From Cycas panzhihuaensis (Eukaryota; Cycadophyta), in assembly GCA_023213395.1 (NCBI GenBank), contig CM041465.1:203801741-203865740 (forward strand): DNA of 64,000 bases. Direction: 5' to 3'. Position numbers and translations under genes: made by a program. Numbering within the stretch: position 1 is the first letter of the stretch; each line of letters begins with the position of its first letter. Positions 1 through 11,851 of the stretch are shown in pieces. The notes under the pieces are model-generated. The model saw nothing but the letters and a program-made list of their open reading frames with translations. It did not search any database and was not told the DNA's origin.

Positions 1-449
1 TTCACCCTTAGCAAAATATATGTCGATCAATTGGATTTTTACCCCTAAGAAGTCATGAAGGTCTCTTAAGTCTATTATCTACCCTTACATTAGTTTTTCC
101 CCTCTATTCATTCTTCATTCATATCATATGCTCCCCCATTTGTACTGCTCATTTGAGTAATCTAGTTGATTTTGTATTATGCAAGCAACAAACAAAGAGT
201 AATTTTACATTGAATGAAGTATTGAAAGGAAAGAGGTAGATAGATTTAAGTCCAGATAACTAAGCTCAAAACTACTTGCTAAGCTACGAGATCAAAATGG
301 TGCATCCCCACACCTAGTGTTGCACAATTGTGCATTCACCTCACATAGGATGAACAAACTAGAGGGAAAACATTATACACTACATATTTGTTGGAGTCAT
401 GGTTTGTCCATAGTTGGTTAAAGAACCAGGTCTTTCCAGGGTCCTTATA
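1..449 (-). repeat. 3' LTR of the gypsy element (partial)
   Basis: This stretch aligns with 7745-8200 across its length, including the segment about agcaaaatatatgt and the terminal GGGTCCTTAYA. It ends where the polypurine tract begins, as expected of a 3' LTR on the minus strand. About 1.9 kb of the LTR lies beyond the left edge. The two copies differ at many positions, so the insertion is not recent. Confidence 0.9.
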
Positions 450-465
450 TCCCTCTCCCTTTTGC
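450..465 (-). promoter_or_regulatory. Polypurine tract of the gypsy element
   Basis: On the minus strand the bases read GCAAAAGGGAGAGGGA and abut the 3' LTR exactly. This is the plus-strand DNA primer position of an LTR retrotransposon and supports the LTR boundary at 449. Confidence 0.85.
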
Positions 466-1720
466 AAAAGCATCCTCCTCGATGCGGCTTCATTCTACTA
501 CAAACAAGTGGGAATACTAGTACTGCATATCACTCTCTAACTCCCATGTTGCCTCTTCCAGTGTCAGGTGTTTCCACTGCGCTTTCACTTGTCTGAGGCT
601 CATATTTCGCAACATTCTCTCCCTTTCGTCTAATATCCTTAAACACATGTTTTGATGAATCTAGCACATACTTTTTTGGCAATGAAACATGGAAAACATT
701 GTGAATTTGTAGATTTGGTGGTAAAGCTAGTTTGTAGGCAACCTATCCAATTCATTCCAAGATCTCAAATGGACCACAGTATCTTGGTGAAAGTTTCTTG
801 CACATCCCTATGCTAAGAGAACTATGCTTGGGTCTTACCCACAGAAATACATGGTCTCCAACCTAAAATTCTCTGGCTATTCTCTTTAGGTCTACATAGC
901 TTTTTTGCCTATCTTGGGCTACCTTCAATTGCTGTCTAATGTTGACTACTTGCCTCTCCATTTCTTGTAGTATTTCTCGCTCTAACATGGACATGTCTTC
1001 CAGGTTCTCCTAGCTAAGAGGTGTGTTACATTTTCTGCCATACGATGCTTCAAAGGGACTCATACCCAAAGAGGAGTAAGTTGTATTATTGTAGGCAAAT
1101 TTTGTCAAATGAATATGGTTTTCCCAACTAATTGGTTGCTCCATTGTGTACATTTGCAGCAAGTCTTCAAGTACCCAATTCACCCTCTCTGTTTGCCCAT
1201 CGGTTTCAGGGTGGTAAGTTGTGCTAAACTTCAACTTTGTGCCCAATTCATGGAACATAGATCACCAAAATTTTGAAGTGAACTTGGCATGTTTGTTTGA
1301 TACAATTGCCTTAGGCACACCATGTAATCTTACTATCTCCTTCATGAATATGGCAGCAACATTTGAAGTAGTGTATGCGGTGCAAATTGGGATGAAATGT
1401 GCTAACTTGATTAGCTTGTCCATTGCCACCAAGATGGCATCATGTTGTTGAGAACATTTTGGCAAACGTATGCTAAAGCCCATGGTAATGGTCTCCCATT
1501 TCCATTCTAAAATGTCTAAAGGCTGTGATAGTCTTGCAAGGTGTCTATGTTCTACCTTGACCTTTTGATATGTTAAGCATTTTGTTACATAGCTTATAAC
1601 ATCATTCTTCATCCCAGGCCAACAAAACTATTTCTTTATTGTTGCATAGGTCTTATGGTAACCTAGATGGCCTGCATATGGAGTAACATGAACCTCTTGG
1701 ATGATCAATTTTCAAATGTC
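466..1720 (-). pseudogene. Gypsy integrase with chromodomain-like C-terminus, broken
   Basis: Minus-strand frames at about 1612-1262 and 1258-1010 carry the integrase core: the zinc-binding tail region, the first Asp in ILVAMDKLIKLAHF and the Glu in HPETDGQTERVN. The second catalytic Asp, expected in the VSD position, is Asn here (AIVSNKHAKF). Downstream (about 1010-600) lie the typical integrase C-terminus (GDHVFLWVRPKHSSL, KLSPRYCGPFEILE) and a tail about 600-490 resembling the LW..H..EEATWE part of chromodomain-type tails. Several in-frame stops separate these pieces. In an active element this enzyme inserts the cDNA; here it cannot be made intact and lacks a catalytic residue. Confidence 0.9.
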
Positions 1721-2029
1721 TGGATCTTGTGGCACATAAATTCTTTGCTGCTAGGTTATTGCACCATTCTCCATCACTTAGCGACTTGCATATTTTCGCA
1801 TTGATTGGGCTTCTTATTGATTTTGAGTTTGCTAGTCTTATATGGATTCTTTGGCTTGCTTGTAGTACTTATCATTTTCACAAGCTTTTAGGAAAGAATC
1901 CATTAAACTCAATTGCTTCATATTTAGTGTAGAAATGTATCTACGTCAACTCAAAGCATCTACCACCTTATTCTCCTTTTCATTGATGTATTGTGGACGA
2001 AAATCAAACTCACACAAGTACTCTATCCC

Positions 2030-2400
2030 TCTATGTTATCTCGCATTGAGATGGCGCTGTATGAATATGTGCTTAAGGCTGTCATGGTTTGTGCGAAGTT
2101 CAAAACTTTTTCCAAGTAAATAATGTCTCCATGCCTTATCTACATGCATAAATGCTGCTAATTCTATATCATATGTGGTGTAGTTCTTTTCATAGACCTT
2201 CAATTTTCTAGATTCATAGGAGACAACTTTGCCATCATGCATCAAGACTGCCCCCAAACCTTCCACACTAGCATCAGTGTAGACTAAGAAGTCCCGGTTC
2301 AAATCGGGCACTATGAGAATTGAAGCAGTAGTAAGCAAATGGTTCAATAGCTAGAACCTCTCCTCACATAGATCTATCCATACAAATTTAGCTCCCTTCT
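2030..2400 (-). pseudogene. Gypsy RNase H domain
   Basis: The minus frame 2347-2036 reads DFLVYTDASVEGLGAVLM, then SRKLKVYEKNYTTYDIELAA and THDSLKH-like TNHDSLKHIF. This is the Ty3-type RNase H that removes the RNA template after reverse transcription. Catalytic Asp (TDAS) and Glu (IELAA) are visible; the usual Asp of TDHKSL is Asn here (TNHDSL). The frame is open for about 100 codons but is out of phase with its neighbours. Confidence 0.9.
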
Positions 2401-2439
2401 TTTTCAAAGAGGTGATTGGACCTACAATTATAAAAAAAT

Positions 2440-3330
2440 TCTCTATATACCTCCTATACTAACCTACTAGTGTCATGAAGCTCCTCACGTTATGCGCATT
2501 TTTAGGTGATGGCCATTCCATAATGGATATAATCTTTTGGAGATCCACTAAAATTCCCACGTCTGAGATGACATGGCCCAAATAGTGTACCTTCTCTTTA
2601 TAAAATTCATACTTGCTTAGCTTGGCATATAATTTGTGCTCTCTAAGCAATTGTAATGCAATCCTCAAGTACTCTTCATGCTTTTCTTTTGATTTTGAAT
2701 AGATCAAAATGTCATCTATGAATACAATGACAAACCTATCTAAATATTTTTTGAATACATTGTTCATTAAGTACAGGAATGTTGTAGGTGCATTGGTTAA
2801 TCCAAATGCCATTACTAGGAATTCATAATGTCCATACTTGGTCCTAATGGAAGTCTTAAAAATAACATCCTCCTTGATTCAAATTTGATAATAACCTGAT
2901 CTCAGGTCTATCTTTGTAAATAGTTTGTCTCCCTTCATTTGATCAAACAAATATTCAATCCTGGGCAAGGGATATTTGTTCTTAACTATTGCCTTGTTTA
3001 GCTACCTGTAATCTATGCATAGTCTAAAAGTTCCATCCTTCTTTTTAACAAACAAGATTGGTGCTCCCCATGGTGAAACATTGGTCCTAACGAGGCCTTT
3101 GTCAAGCAGATCCTATAGTTGCATTTTTAATTTAGCCAATTTTGGTGTAGCCAGGAGATATGGTGCCTTGGAAAGTGGTTCTACCCTTGGCACAAGCTCA
3201 ATTGCATTGTCCACATCCCATTTGGGTGGTAATCCTAGCAACTCTTCTACAAATACATCTTTGATCTCTTGTATCACCAAATGATTCACTTAGTGAGGTT
3301 TTACAAGGGTCCCTTCTTCATTCACATGAA
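2440..3330 (-). pseudogene. Gypsy reverse transcriptase domain
   Basis: Reading minus from about 3060, the frames carry [52 protein letters not shown], then FVIVFIDDILIYSKS and KVHYLGHVIS. These are the ordered Ty3/gypsy RT motifs. The catalytic FIDD pair and the upstream Asp (KIDLRSG) are kept. The domain is interrupted by stops, for example just after DYR and within the QIRIKE region. The open part from 2812 to 2459 contains the active-site block. Confidence 0.92.
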
Positions 3331-3359
3331 CTACATAAGCTTGACTATGTTTCCTTAGG

Positions 3360-5260
3360 AATTTCTTCACCTGTTTTGTTGAAATCTACTAAATGCTGAT
3401 TGGAAGTTTCTTCTATTGGATGAGAGCAGGCTCTCTATCGTCGTTCATGCATCCAACCAACTTGTTATAGCAATCAATCTTTGCCCGATATTTTGTTAAC
3501 CATTCCAAGCCAATGATAGCATTATAGTCTCCTAATGGAAAATTTTGGAAGGTGACATAAGAAGACCATGTCTCCCACATCAATGGGCAAAAGGGGGCAT
3601 ACTCAATCACTTCTTATTTCCATTTGCCATATGTGCAGTCCACTTATCCTTGTGAGTTTGAGTCTTAAGGTTGCACTTTTCTACAATTCTAAGATGTAGG
3701 AAATTGTGGTTGCTTCCCGAGTCAATGAGTATGGTAAGCTTCTGTTCTAAGACCTTACAAATTGCTTACATCATGATGAATTGGTTATCAACTTGTCTCC
3801 CTTCAATTTTTGCACGCACATGCATGTATCCTACTTCTTGGGCTTTGTCTACCACAGTGGGTTGCAATTCTACATTACGAGCTCCTCTTCTTATTTCCAG
3901 CCTTTGTGGACAATTTGGAACATAGTGTCCTCGCTCATTACATTGATAACATCTTCCTTGCCCTAAATTTCTAGGGATATTCATGGATACTGAATTAGGC
4001 CTTGGGTTGCCTAATGGGTAGTTGAAATTTCTTGCACCTTGATTAAACCTTTATCGTCTGAAATCTCTCCTTGGAGGATCTTGTCTTGGCTACCATTTTC
4101 CTTTTCAAGCAACTTGCTTTATCTTATGGTTTTGTCTACTGCTCTTCACAACACCTAGCCTTTTGAATTTCCTCCTCTAAAGTCTTAGGCTTGTGAATTC
4201 TTATTCTGTTTTTGATGCTTTCATTCAATCCATTGATGAATCTACATGTCCTTACCTTCTCTTCCCATATGTATGGTGTATATTAGAGAAGCTCCATGAA
4301 TTCTCTCTTAAATTCATCCACTGTCAATCTCCCTTGCTTCAACTCATGGAAGGCTATTGTCCTTTTGTCATAGCATTATTCTAAAAATACTTCTACTTGA
4401 AATATTTAACAAACTCACTCCCCTTCATCTCTCTCTCTCGAATGTCCTTGACCCTTTTGTGATGCTCCCACCACAAGGATGCCTTGGCTATTAAGTTACA
4501 AATAACAATCCTTGCCTTCTTATTAGAGTTGAAATTATTTAGTCCAAAGTATTTATCAATGTTAAGTAGCCATACTTCAACTTCTCCTTCACTCTTGATT
4601 TCTACATTGAAGGTGGGTGACCTCACCATCCTCATCTCAAACTAGAGTGCACTTTTCTTGCCTTTTTGCTCCCCTCTCCTAGGTGTTTCATTAGAGGATT
4701 CAGTGCTTCTTATGTACTGCTCTTCATCATGCTCTCTAGCTTTCCTCTTGTTCCTTCTTCTTGAGTGATCATGAGTTGATGGCTCTCGAGGTCTACTTCT
4801 CCCATTGCTTCTGGTGTTCGAGCTCTCTCAATCCTTTCCTACTCAATGGTTTGTTGGATGTTGTGAAGCATTACCTCATGACTCCTCAAAATCCTTTCAT
4901 TGTCTTCCTTATAGCTCTTTAGCTATTCTTCCAGGCTACAAATAGTGTCCACCAAGGCCATTGAAATGTCATTCTATGAACTTCCTTTGTATCTTAGAAT
5001 CTCTTCAGCATTTATGTTTTTAAAACTAGGATCTTGTTGATCTTCATGAGCTAGTCAGGCATCATCCTTATAAAATGCTCCTCCTATCCTCATGGTATAT
5101 TTTGCTCACCTGAATGGGATTTTCTCTTCTCGAGGCTAAGTGTTATTCATTTGCTATTTTTGTGCTCAAGTTTGGCAAACTGTCAAGTTTTTATCAGTTA
5201 CTGAAACTTTTGTTTTATAAATCTAGTAATCCCTTGGCAAGTTTCCACCTTGAAGCTTTG
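3360..5260 (-). pseudogene. Gypsy gag and protease region, broken
   Basis: From right to left on minus: a gag core at 4635-4393 (VEVWLLNIDKYFGL, IAKASLWWEHHKRVKD, EFVKYFK), a single CCHC nucleocapsid knuckle near 3950-3900 (CYQCNERGHYVPNC), and a retropepsin-like segment at 3610-3413 (GDYNAIIGLEWLTKYRAKIDC) matching the conserved flap/GxxWL block. Gag packages the element RNA and the protease matures the polyprotein. Several frameshifts and stops lie between these pieces. The region 5260-4640 is gag-like in charge and composition but has no readable motif. Confidence 0.85.
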
Positions 5261-5854
5261 AGATCACCTCTGTAAGGGCCCCTCACCTTAACCAAGGCCA
5301 ACCAAAAGTTGAAATCAAAGTTATGCAAGTATGCACTACAGAAAACATATGCCCAAAGATGTTGCTAATTCAAGAGGTTAGTGATGTTTCCTAAAGATTC
5401 TCAAAACACATTCTCAACAATTATGTACTTCAGAAAAGATGACAAGTATCATAGCATTTCATTCCACTATTAGGACATCTTATACACACTAAAGCTTGAA
5501 TATAAGGGGGACCAACCAAATCATTGAAATGGATTCATTGCCCAACCAACTAAATTCCTAAACGGGAAAACACCCCTAAGCTAAAGCACATAATATGAAC
5601 ATTAGAGTACCGATAAGTCATTCAACTCTCAATCCACAACTTGACCTAATGTCTTCTTTGGTCACAAAATTGTAACAAAACACTGTTGAACTATTTCTAA
5701 ACTTTCTCCTGCACTCACTTTATGCAACTCTATTTGGAAATATCATACCACGTATGGTTCATTGTTGAATCAATCTCTTTGGACTATCTCTCTAGGTGAA
5801 CCGCATGTCCCATACCATGCAATGTAGGACAATAATCTTGCATGAATTGTCCTT
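5261..5854 (-). other. Gypsy 5' untranslated leader
   Basis: This stretch lies between the gag remnant and the primer-binding site of the gypsy element. I see no ORF with recognisable motifs. It is treated as the element's leader. Confidence 0.6.
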
Positions 5855-5868
5855 GGCTCTAATATCAA
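5855..5868 (-). promoter_or_regulatory. Gypsy primer-binding site (tRNA-Met type), decayed
   Basis: The plus bases GGCTCTAATATCAA correspond to the complement of the common plant primer site TGGTATCAGAGCC with transition changes. It lies 5 bp left of the predicted 5' LTR edge at 5874, which is the correct place for a minus-strand element. Confidence 0.75.
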
Positions 5869-5873
5869 TAGGT

Positions 5874-8200
5874 TGTGTGTTTCATAGCACACAATGCTCA
5901 CCAAAAATAAAGTTAAGAAACTATATCTTGCAGGCATTTCTCATGCACATTAGGATAAACAAGGAGAGGACTCACTCAACCCTTGAGGGGACTTACTCAA
6001 CCCTCACCAATTGGAGGAAAGGGCACTCACTCAACCCAAATTCCTTTCATAATATCGAGGGGACTCACTCAACTCTCAGGGCATGGGAACTCACTCAACC
6101 CAAACCCTATAAGCCAAACTATAATTTAGCACTTTCAAAATAGTCCAATGAATAACACAGTAATAGACACACACATTCATGCCTTTTGTCAAATTTCTCC
6201 CTTGCATGGGATAGAGATAAGCCTAAGAGATTTCCCTGTGTGCAAATTTATCTATAATGTAACACTATTCCAATGTATATTTCTACAAAACACACTTAAG
6301 CCAATTTTTGCAAAATTTCCACTGTTGAAAACTCATAGAAATCCTTTTGTCTAATTCAATTAACATCCTTTCCAAACTCCTATAAATATGAGCTTGAAGC
6401 TTAGTCCTCGGTTTCAGATAATATCCCCGGTAGCTCTCTTGGCTATACCCTGCCCCTACTCCATGCACCCAACTCAATGTTACTCTACCCATGGTGAAGA
6501 AACGCAAAAGACCAAAAGAAGGAATTCAGATGGGCAAGAGGTAATGGATATGCAAATACCTTTTCTTCTTCCTTTTCAGGCTATATCTATGGTTCTGGGC
6601 CAGTCAATTTACCCTCATTAATGCCACTAAGGCTCGATGGATGGCTCTGGCCTATGGTGGGCATACTAGGGTTAATGGTTATTATAGTTGGTATTACTAT
6701 TATGCACTTCTCATCCAAAATATCTTTCTGTGGATGTCTTCATACATCCCCCTTCCTACATAGGCATTCTAGCACCTTCAATGCCTATCCAACAAATCTG
6801 ATTTTTGTATTAATCTTTTCCTTGGTGAGAAGGTTCTGGGCAAATATGTAAATACTTGCCAATTGTGCCCTTTACTTTGTCTTAATGTACTCTCGATACT
6901 TAGGCAATTTGTATACCTCACTTTTGCATGGAAAATTCATTATTCTTGTCTGAGAAGGCCAATCTTCAATTGAGAATTCTTTCGCATCTCGAATCACTCA
7001 AATCCATCCTCTATTGCATGAGTTATAGTCCTTCCTTGGAGGCTTGAAAATTGAGGTTTTACTTTGAAATCCCTTGTTTTGACATTTTCATGACCATATG
7101 TGTTGATGTTTGGGCTCAGTGACCCATTTGTGAAGTTGCAAAGGATGTTCATTTGTTTGTGCCTTTGTTTCATGTATTTGCATTTGTTTTTTTTGTGTTT
7201 TCCCCTTAGCTACTCATTTTCAAGGTTCCAAAAAGTTTGCATTTTACCCATCTTCTTTCATTTTGGAATTTTGGGACTTAATCTTTGTGTTTCTACTCCT
7301 GGAAGCCCACTTGCAAAATTGTGAGACTCTTCTTTGTTTATTGTTTTGCACTACACAATTTCAAGATTTTAGCTTGTAATTGTACTCTAGCCCACATGTT
7401 TGTTAGCAAGAGAGTGACATTAGTTGTGACATCATTTCGCAACTTCGCAATTGGGTGACCTTTATTTTGTAGCTTTGGAGTTGGATCCTCAAGTGCCCAC
7501 ATTCAACGACTCATTAGCAAAATTGCGAGAAGCCTTTTACTCGCAATCCGCCTTTGTAATTTTGAAATCCAATCTCCTTAAGTCTTCACTAGATGACTCA
7601 TTTGCGAATTTGCAAGGAGTCTCCTGCTTGAAAAATTCAGCTTGGAGGATCACTTCAAATTTTCATAAATTCTCTCTCTGATGTCTAATCTCAGTGTTCT
7701 GCCACTTGTTGGAAAGCTGAAAACTTTCTCTTTGACATGGTGGATTCACCTTTAGCAAAATATGTGTTGATCAATTAGATTTTGTAACCCTAAGAGGTTA
7801 TGAAGTTCTCTAAGTCTATTATTTACACTTACATTAGATTTTTCCTTATATTCATCCTTCGTTCATATCATGTGCTCCCCCATTCGTACTAGCCATTTGA
7901 GTAATTTGGTTGCTTTGTATTATGCAAGCAACAAACAAATAGTAATTTGACATTGAATGAAGTGTTGAAAGAAAAGAGATAGATATCTTTAAGTGCAGAT
8001 GGATTACAATCTAAACTCAAAATTGCTCACTAAGCTAAGAGAACAAAATGGTGCATACCCACACCTAGTGTTGCACAATTGTGCATTCCCCTCACATGGG
8101 ATGAACAAACTAGAAAGACAACATTATACATTACATATTTATTAGAGTCATGGTCTGCTCGTAGTTGGTTAAGGAATCGCTTCTTTACAGGGTCCTTACA
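5874..8200 (-). repeat. 5' LTR of the gypsy element (about 2.3 kb)
   Basis: The left boundary is set by the primer site and the TG at 5874; the right boundary by the end of similarity to the 3' LTR (…CCTTACA at 8200). At about 2330 bp it is a long LTR, as in some chromoviruses. It contains a cluster of a short repeated motif at 5960-6105 and an internal promoter that I cannot place confidently. The short ORFs inside it show no protein motif. Confidence 0.8.
5960..6105. repeat. Short direct repeats around ACTCACTCAACCC in the gypsy LTR
   Basis: The 13-base unit RCTYACTCAACYC occurs five times within about 140 bp (near 5970, 5990, 6025, 6063 and 6088), separated by purine-rich spacers containing GAGGGGAC or GGGAAC. 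It is absent from the rest of the window. Confidence 0.8.
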
Positions 8201-8547
8201 ATGTTGGGTTCTTCTATTGGTCCAGTCTTGTGGCACTCAAGGTTGAATTCACAATATCCCTCAAAAATAGTATTATTAATATTCATTGGTCTAAAAAATT
8301 GACTTCACAATATGTTTTGAGATTTTGTGTCTCTCCATCCTCTTCATTTTCACTATAAATACCCTCATTACCTTCACTTTTGAGATGACATCTTGATAAG
8401 ATCTTGACGAGATGACCTGATGTTGTCACCATCCCCTGCTTGTTGATGCTCAAGTAAGGTGCTTTAGATCATTCTTGTTGTGGAACCAACATCAATATAT
8501 TTGGTTTTATCTCTCTCTTTCTCATTTCACTTTTAATTTATTTATTT

Positions 8548-8551
<4 letters not shown>
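8201..8551. other. Spacer between gypsy and LINE
   Basis: About 350 bp between the right end of the gypsy element and the simple repeat. I see no gene, no repeat shared with the rest of the window and no clear target-site duplication for the LINE. Confidence 0.5.
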
Positions 8552-8621
<70 letters not shown>

Positions 8622-8639
8622 TTATTTATTTATTTATTT
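8552..8639. repeat. (AT)n then (TTTA)n microsatellite at the LINE tail
   Basis: An uninterrupted AT run of about 65 bp (8552-8617) is followed by five to six TTTA units. On the minus strand the order is LINE 3' end, (TAAA)n, (TA)n, as expected of a LINE tail that grew into a microsatellite. Confidence 0.9.
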
Positions 8640-8874
8640 CAATATGGTTTAAATTAATGGGGAATTTAGAAGGGGATCCCAACCCCTTTACACCATCTGC
8701 TTGATAGGCCTGCAATAACTGCCGTGACAAGCCCACGGCCTAGCTAACCCCCCAATCACTAAACAGTTACAATCCCCCCGCGCCACCAACAAGCTTGGTG
8801 GCTAGCTCGAAAGTGCCATGACATGCCTAATATCTAGAAGATCTACCTAAGGTCAATGCCCTCTAAATCCTTTC

Positions 8875-9345
8875 TCACAGACCCAAAATCCCTTCAAGAA
8901 TCATATCCCTCCAGTGTTCGTTCCTTTTAGCCTGAATCCCCCAGTTAGTCAACCCATCAGCCACCCCGTTACCTTCTCTGTAGGTGTGCTTAATTTGACT
9001 ATCAAGTCTTCCTTTAAGGGACTCCCTAGCATCATTTATCAAAGCTCTATATCTCCAATCCAAGGCCACTTCCCCTCTGACTAGTTTTATTATGTTCAAC
9101 GAGTCCGCTTCTAGGATGACCCCATCATGATCCTCTAAGGAGATCAACTCCACCGCTTTATGCATAGTCTCCATCTCAACACAATGATTGGTTTGGGGGC
9201 CATGATAGTCTGCAAAGGCCCAAATCACCATCCCTTCCGCATTTCTACAGACCCTGCCTCCTTCTGCTTCACCAGGGTTACCTTTCGCAGCTCCATCAAA
9301 ATTTACTTTCACCCAACCCACCCGGGGGGGGGGGGGGGTCCCACT
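8875..9345 (-). pseudogene. LINE RNase H domain
   Basis: The frame from 9321 reads GWVKVNFDGAAKGNPGEAEGG, VEMETMHKAVELI, VILEADSLNIIKLVRG and HTYREGNGVADGLTNWG. These are the four RNase H blocks with Asp (FDGA), Glu (METM region), Asp (EADS) and Asp (VADGL) retained. The domain degrades the RNA of the RNA-DNA hybrid. At about 148 codons it is full length for this family and is the best-kept part of the LINE. A run of 14 Gs sits at its upstream edge (9325-9338). Confidence 0.93.
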
Positions 9346-9363
9346 TGCACACCCTTTTTTGTT

Positions 9364-9775
9364 TCATTTTAACTTTGGAGCCAATTCCCCATTTTTCCAA
9401 AATCTTCCTTTCATCAGGCGGGAAAGATTTTCCTCCTTGACATTAAGGATCTCTCTCAAGGCCCCAATGATCCTCCCGAACAGATGTGACTCTTCCATAC
9501 ACTTGTCTTGAAAAATTCTTCTATTCCTTTCTTTCCATATGTTCCACATCATCATAGGTAACCATGCTCGCCAAAGGAACTGCACCGCTCTACTCATGAA
9601 GGGACCAATCCAGGAAGAGGCTAGATACTTCACCCTACGAGGAAGAACCCACTCAACCCCAAAAGTGTTCCACAACATCTTCCACACCTCCCTAGAGTAG
9701 GAGCAGTGTAGCAATATGTGGTCAATGGACTCCTCCTCCACCCTACACAAGATACATCTATTGACCATGACAAAC
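9364..9775 (-). pseudogene. LINE zf-RVT (zinc-binding in reverse transcriptase) region
   Basis: The frame 9768-9364 contains RCILCRVEEESIDHILLHCSYSREVW, a C-x2-C…H-x4-C arrangement typical of the zf-RVT domain between RT and RNase H in plant LINEs, followed by the usual aromatic/basic stretch (MMMWNIWKERNRRIF). It is separated from the RNase H by a frameshift near 9350. Confidence 0.9.
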
Positions 9776-11850
9776 CCTCATTTCTTGAGATTGTCCATGG
9801 TTAAGATTTTATTGTTTAAACAGAGCCACCAAAAGATAACTACCTTGGGGATAAGGCCCATCTTCCAGACACCTCTTAACAACTTATTATCTATGATACC
9901 TTTTTATAATAGCAAAAACAAATATCCCGTCTTCAACAAATAATCCCTAGAAGGGGTCCCAGGCCAACCCATCACACATTCCTTGGGGAATCTCGGGATG
10001 TAATTTTTGGCTAGCTCGTTTCTCAGGGCTTCTATTTGGTCTTTTCCCCCACTGTTGAGGGGAAGTCCTCAAAATGTCTCCAATTCTTAGAACCCCCACA
10101 ATGTTCCCAATAATCCTTGACTTTCCTCCCATAAATCCTCTCACAGGGATTCTAGATCAAACCTAAGGTGGGTCTCTCCTTCAGTTGAGGCCTCCCACAC
10201 CAAACATCCTCCCAGAGGTTGATCTTTTCACCATTCCCCAAACTCCACAGGGTTCTAACTGCAAGCATCTTCCTCACATAGATGAGGCTTCTCCATATCA
10301 CATAACCACCCTTTCCTGAAAGCTCATCCCTTAGGTACTTATTTCCCCTAAGGTATTTCTGGAACATAATATTGCATCACAGTTTGTTATCCTCCTTAGC
10401 CAAGCTCCATCCTAGCATCGCCATCAAAGCCCTATTAAAGCAAGCTATGTCTTTCACATTTAGCCCACCCGCTCGCTTTGGAAGGCAAACTTTCTCCCAA
10501 GCTGCAAGATGAATTTTGTCCCTGTCCTCCACTCTCGACCACAGGAACCTCTTTGAATAGACTCGAGGTCACTAATAATCTTGGCCGGACACCTAAATAG
10601 GGACATCATATAGGTTGGAATGCTCTGGAGAGAGGTAGTCAATAATTGAAATTTGCCAGCTTGGCTCAGTAAACCCCCTTTCCAACCCGCCAGCTTCCTT
10701 TGGACCCGATTAATAGGTTTCCAAAGCTCCTTCTCCATTTTACCCACGAATAGGGGCATACCAAGGTACAAGGTAGGAAGCTTTCGAATAGGCATTCCCA
10801 GAATCCTACTAATAGCACCCTCGGTTTTGTCCAGGGTATTCGGGAAAAAAATACTGCTTTTATTCAAATTGATCTTCTAGTTTGTAGCCTCCTCAAACCG
10901 ATCTAGCTTGGACTTAATAGCTCTAGCCTCCGCAAGGGCAGCCTTGCCCAATAAAATATTATCATCCGCAAAATGACAGTGAACAATATTTCCCACTCCC
11001 GATGTGGGCTTTAACCCCATAATCTTTCTAGTCCTCCTAGCTTCCTCTAGGGCCCTCCCCAACATTATGGCCATGATAATAAAAAGATAAGGGGCTAGGG
11101 GGTCCCCTTGTCGCAAACCTTTGAAGCCTGGGAAGAAAATCATCAACATGCCATTGACCATCACAGAAAATTTTGGACTAGATATGCAGTTAAATATCCA
11201 ATTCCCTACCCGGTCACTGAACCTAAAACCTCTCATGCATTCCTTCAAGCAGTCCCACAAGACTCTATCGTAGGCCTTAAAGAGATCAATTTTAACAATC
11301 ATACCAGCTTCCTTCCTCTAAATCGTAGGGTGGTCCGTTTCGTGAACCACCACTATACCATCCAAAATCTGTCTTCCTTTTACAAATCCATCCTAATTGT
11401 GTGATATAATTAGAGGGAGGATTCCTTTTAGTCTGTTGGCAAGGATCTTCGCTAAGATTTTGTATTTCACATTGCACATGCTTATCAGCCTGAAGTCTTC
11501 CATTCTTTTCACATCCCCTTTCTTTGAGATAAGAACCAGGAAGGTAGCTTGCCATTCCCCGTGGATTTTGCCATTCGCATGAAAATCAGAGACTGCTTCA
11601 AGGAGATCATCCTTGATAATATCCCAATACTCTTGGAAAAAGCCTGGGGGGAAGCCATCAGGTCCTGGAGCCTTCTCCCTCTTCATTCTCACTTCTTCCA
11701 AAGAAAAGGGGGCTTCAAGGGCTCTATTTAAGTCTTCCCCAACTTTCTTGGGGATCATATCCAGCATCTCTCTCCTAGCCTCTACATCAAGGCACCCGGG
11801 CTCGTTAAATAAGTCCCTGAAATAATCCACCGCAACATCCTTCATACCTC
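9776..11850 (-). pseudogene. LINE reverse transcriptase domain
   Basis: Frames at 11845-11393, 11302-10877 and 10867-10460 carry in order EKAPGPDGFPPGFFQEYWDI, FRLISMCNVKYKILAKILANRLK, IVKIDLFKAYDRVLWD, GLRQGDPLAPYLFIIM, HCHFADDNILLGKA and GMPIRKLPTLYLGMPLF. These are RT fingers, palm and thumb blocks of an L1-type enzyme. The palm FADD motif and the upstream Asp (KIDLFKAYD) are intact. At least four frame changes break the chain; the thumb and connection continue in pieces to about 9950. Confidence 0.93.
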
Positions 11851-11851
11851 T

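Larger units (their letters stand above)
1..8200 (-). mobile_element. Ty3/gypsy chromovirus-type LTR retrotransposon, decayed, 3' LTR cut by window edge
   Basis: Read on the minus strand the order is 5' LTR (right), primer site, gag with one CCHC knuckle, protease, reverse transcriptase, RNase H, integrase, a chromodomain-like tail, polypurine tract and 3' LTR (left). This is the Ty3/gypsy order. The sequence at 1-449 repeats the one at 7745-8200, which fixes the two LTRs. The integrase tail motifs (KLSPRYCGPFEILE, VKAQWKHLTLEEATWELES) resemble the Tekay/Del chromovirus group; that lineage call is an inference. All domains are broken by stops and frameshifts, so the copy is dead. The bases just outside the right LTR (ATGTT, 8201-8205) would be one target-site copy; the other lies outside the window. 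Confidence 0.93.

Noticed and set aside
8475-8657. 60-codon frame with a YI repeat
   Set aside because: Translation of the AT microsatellite.
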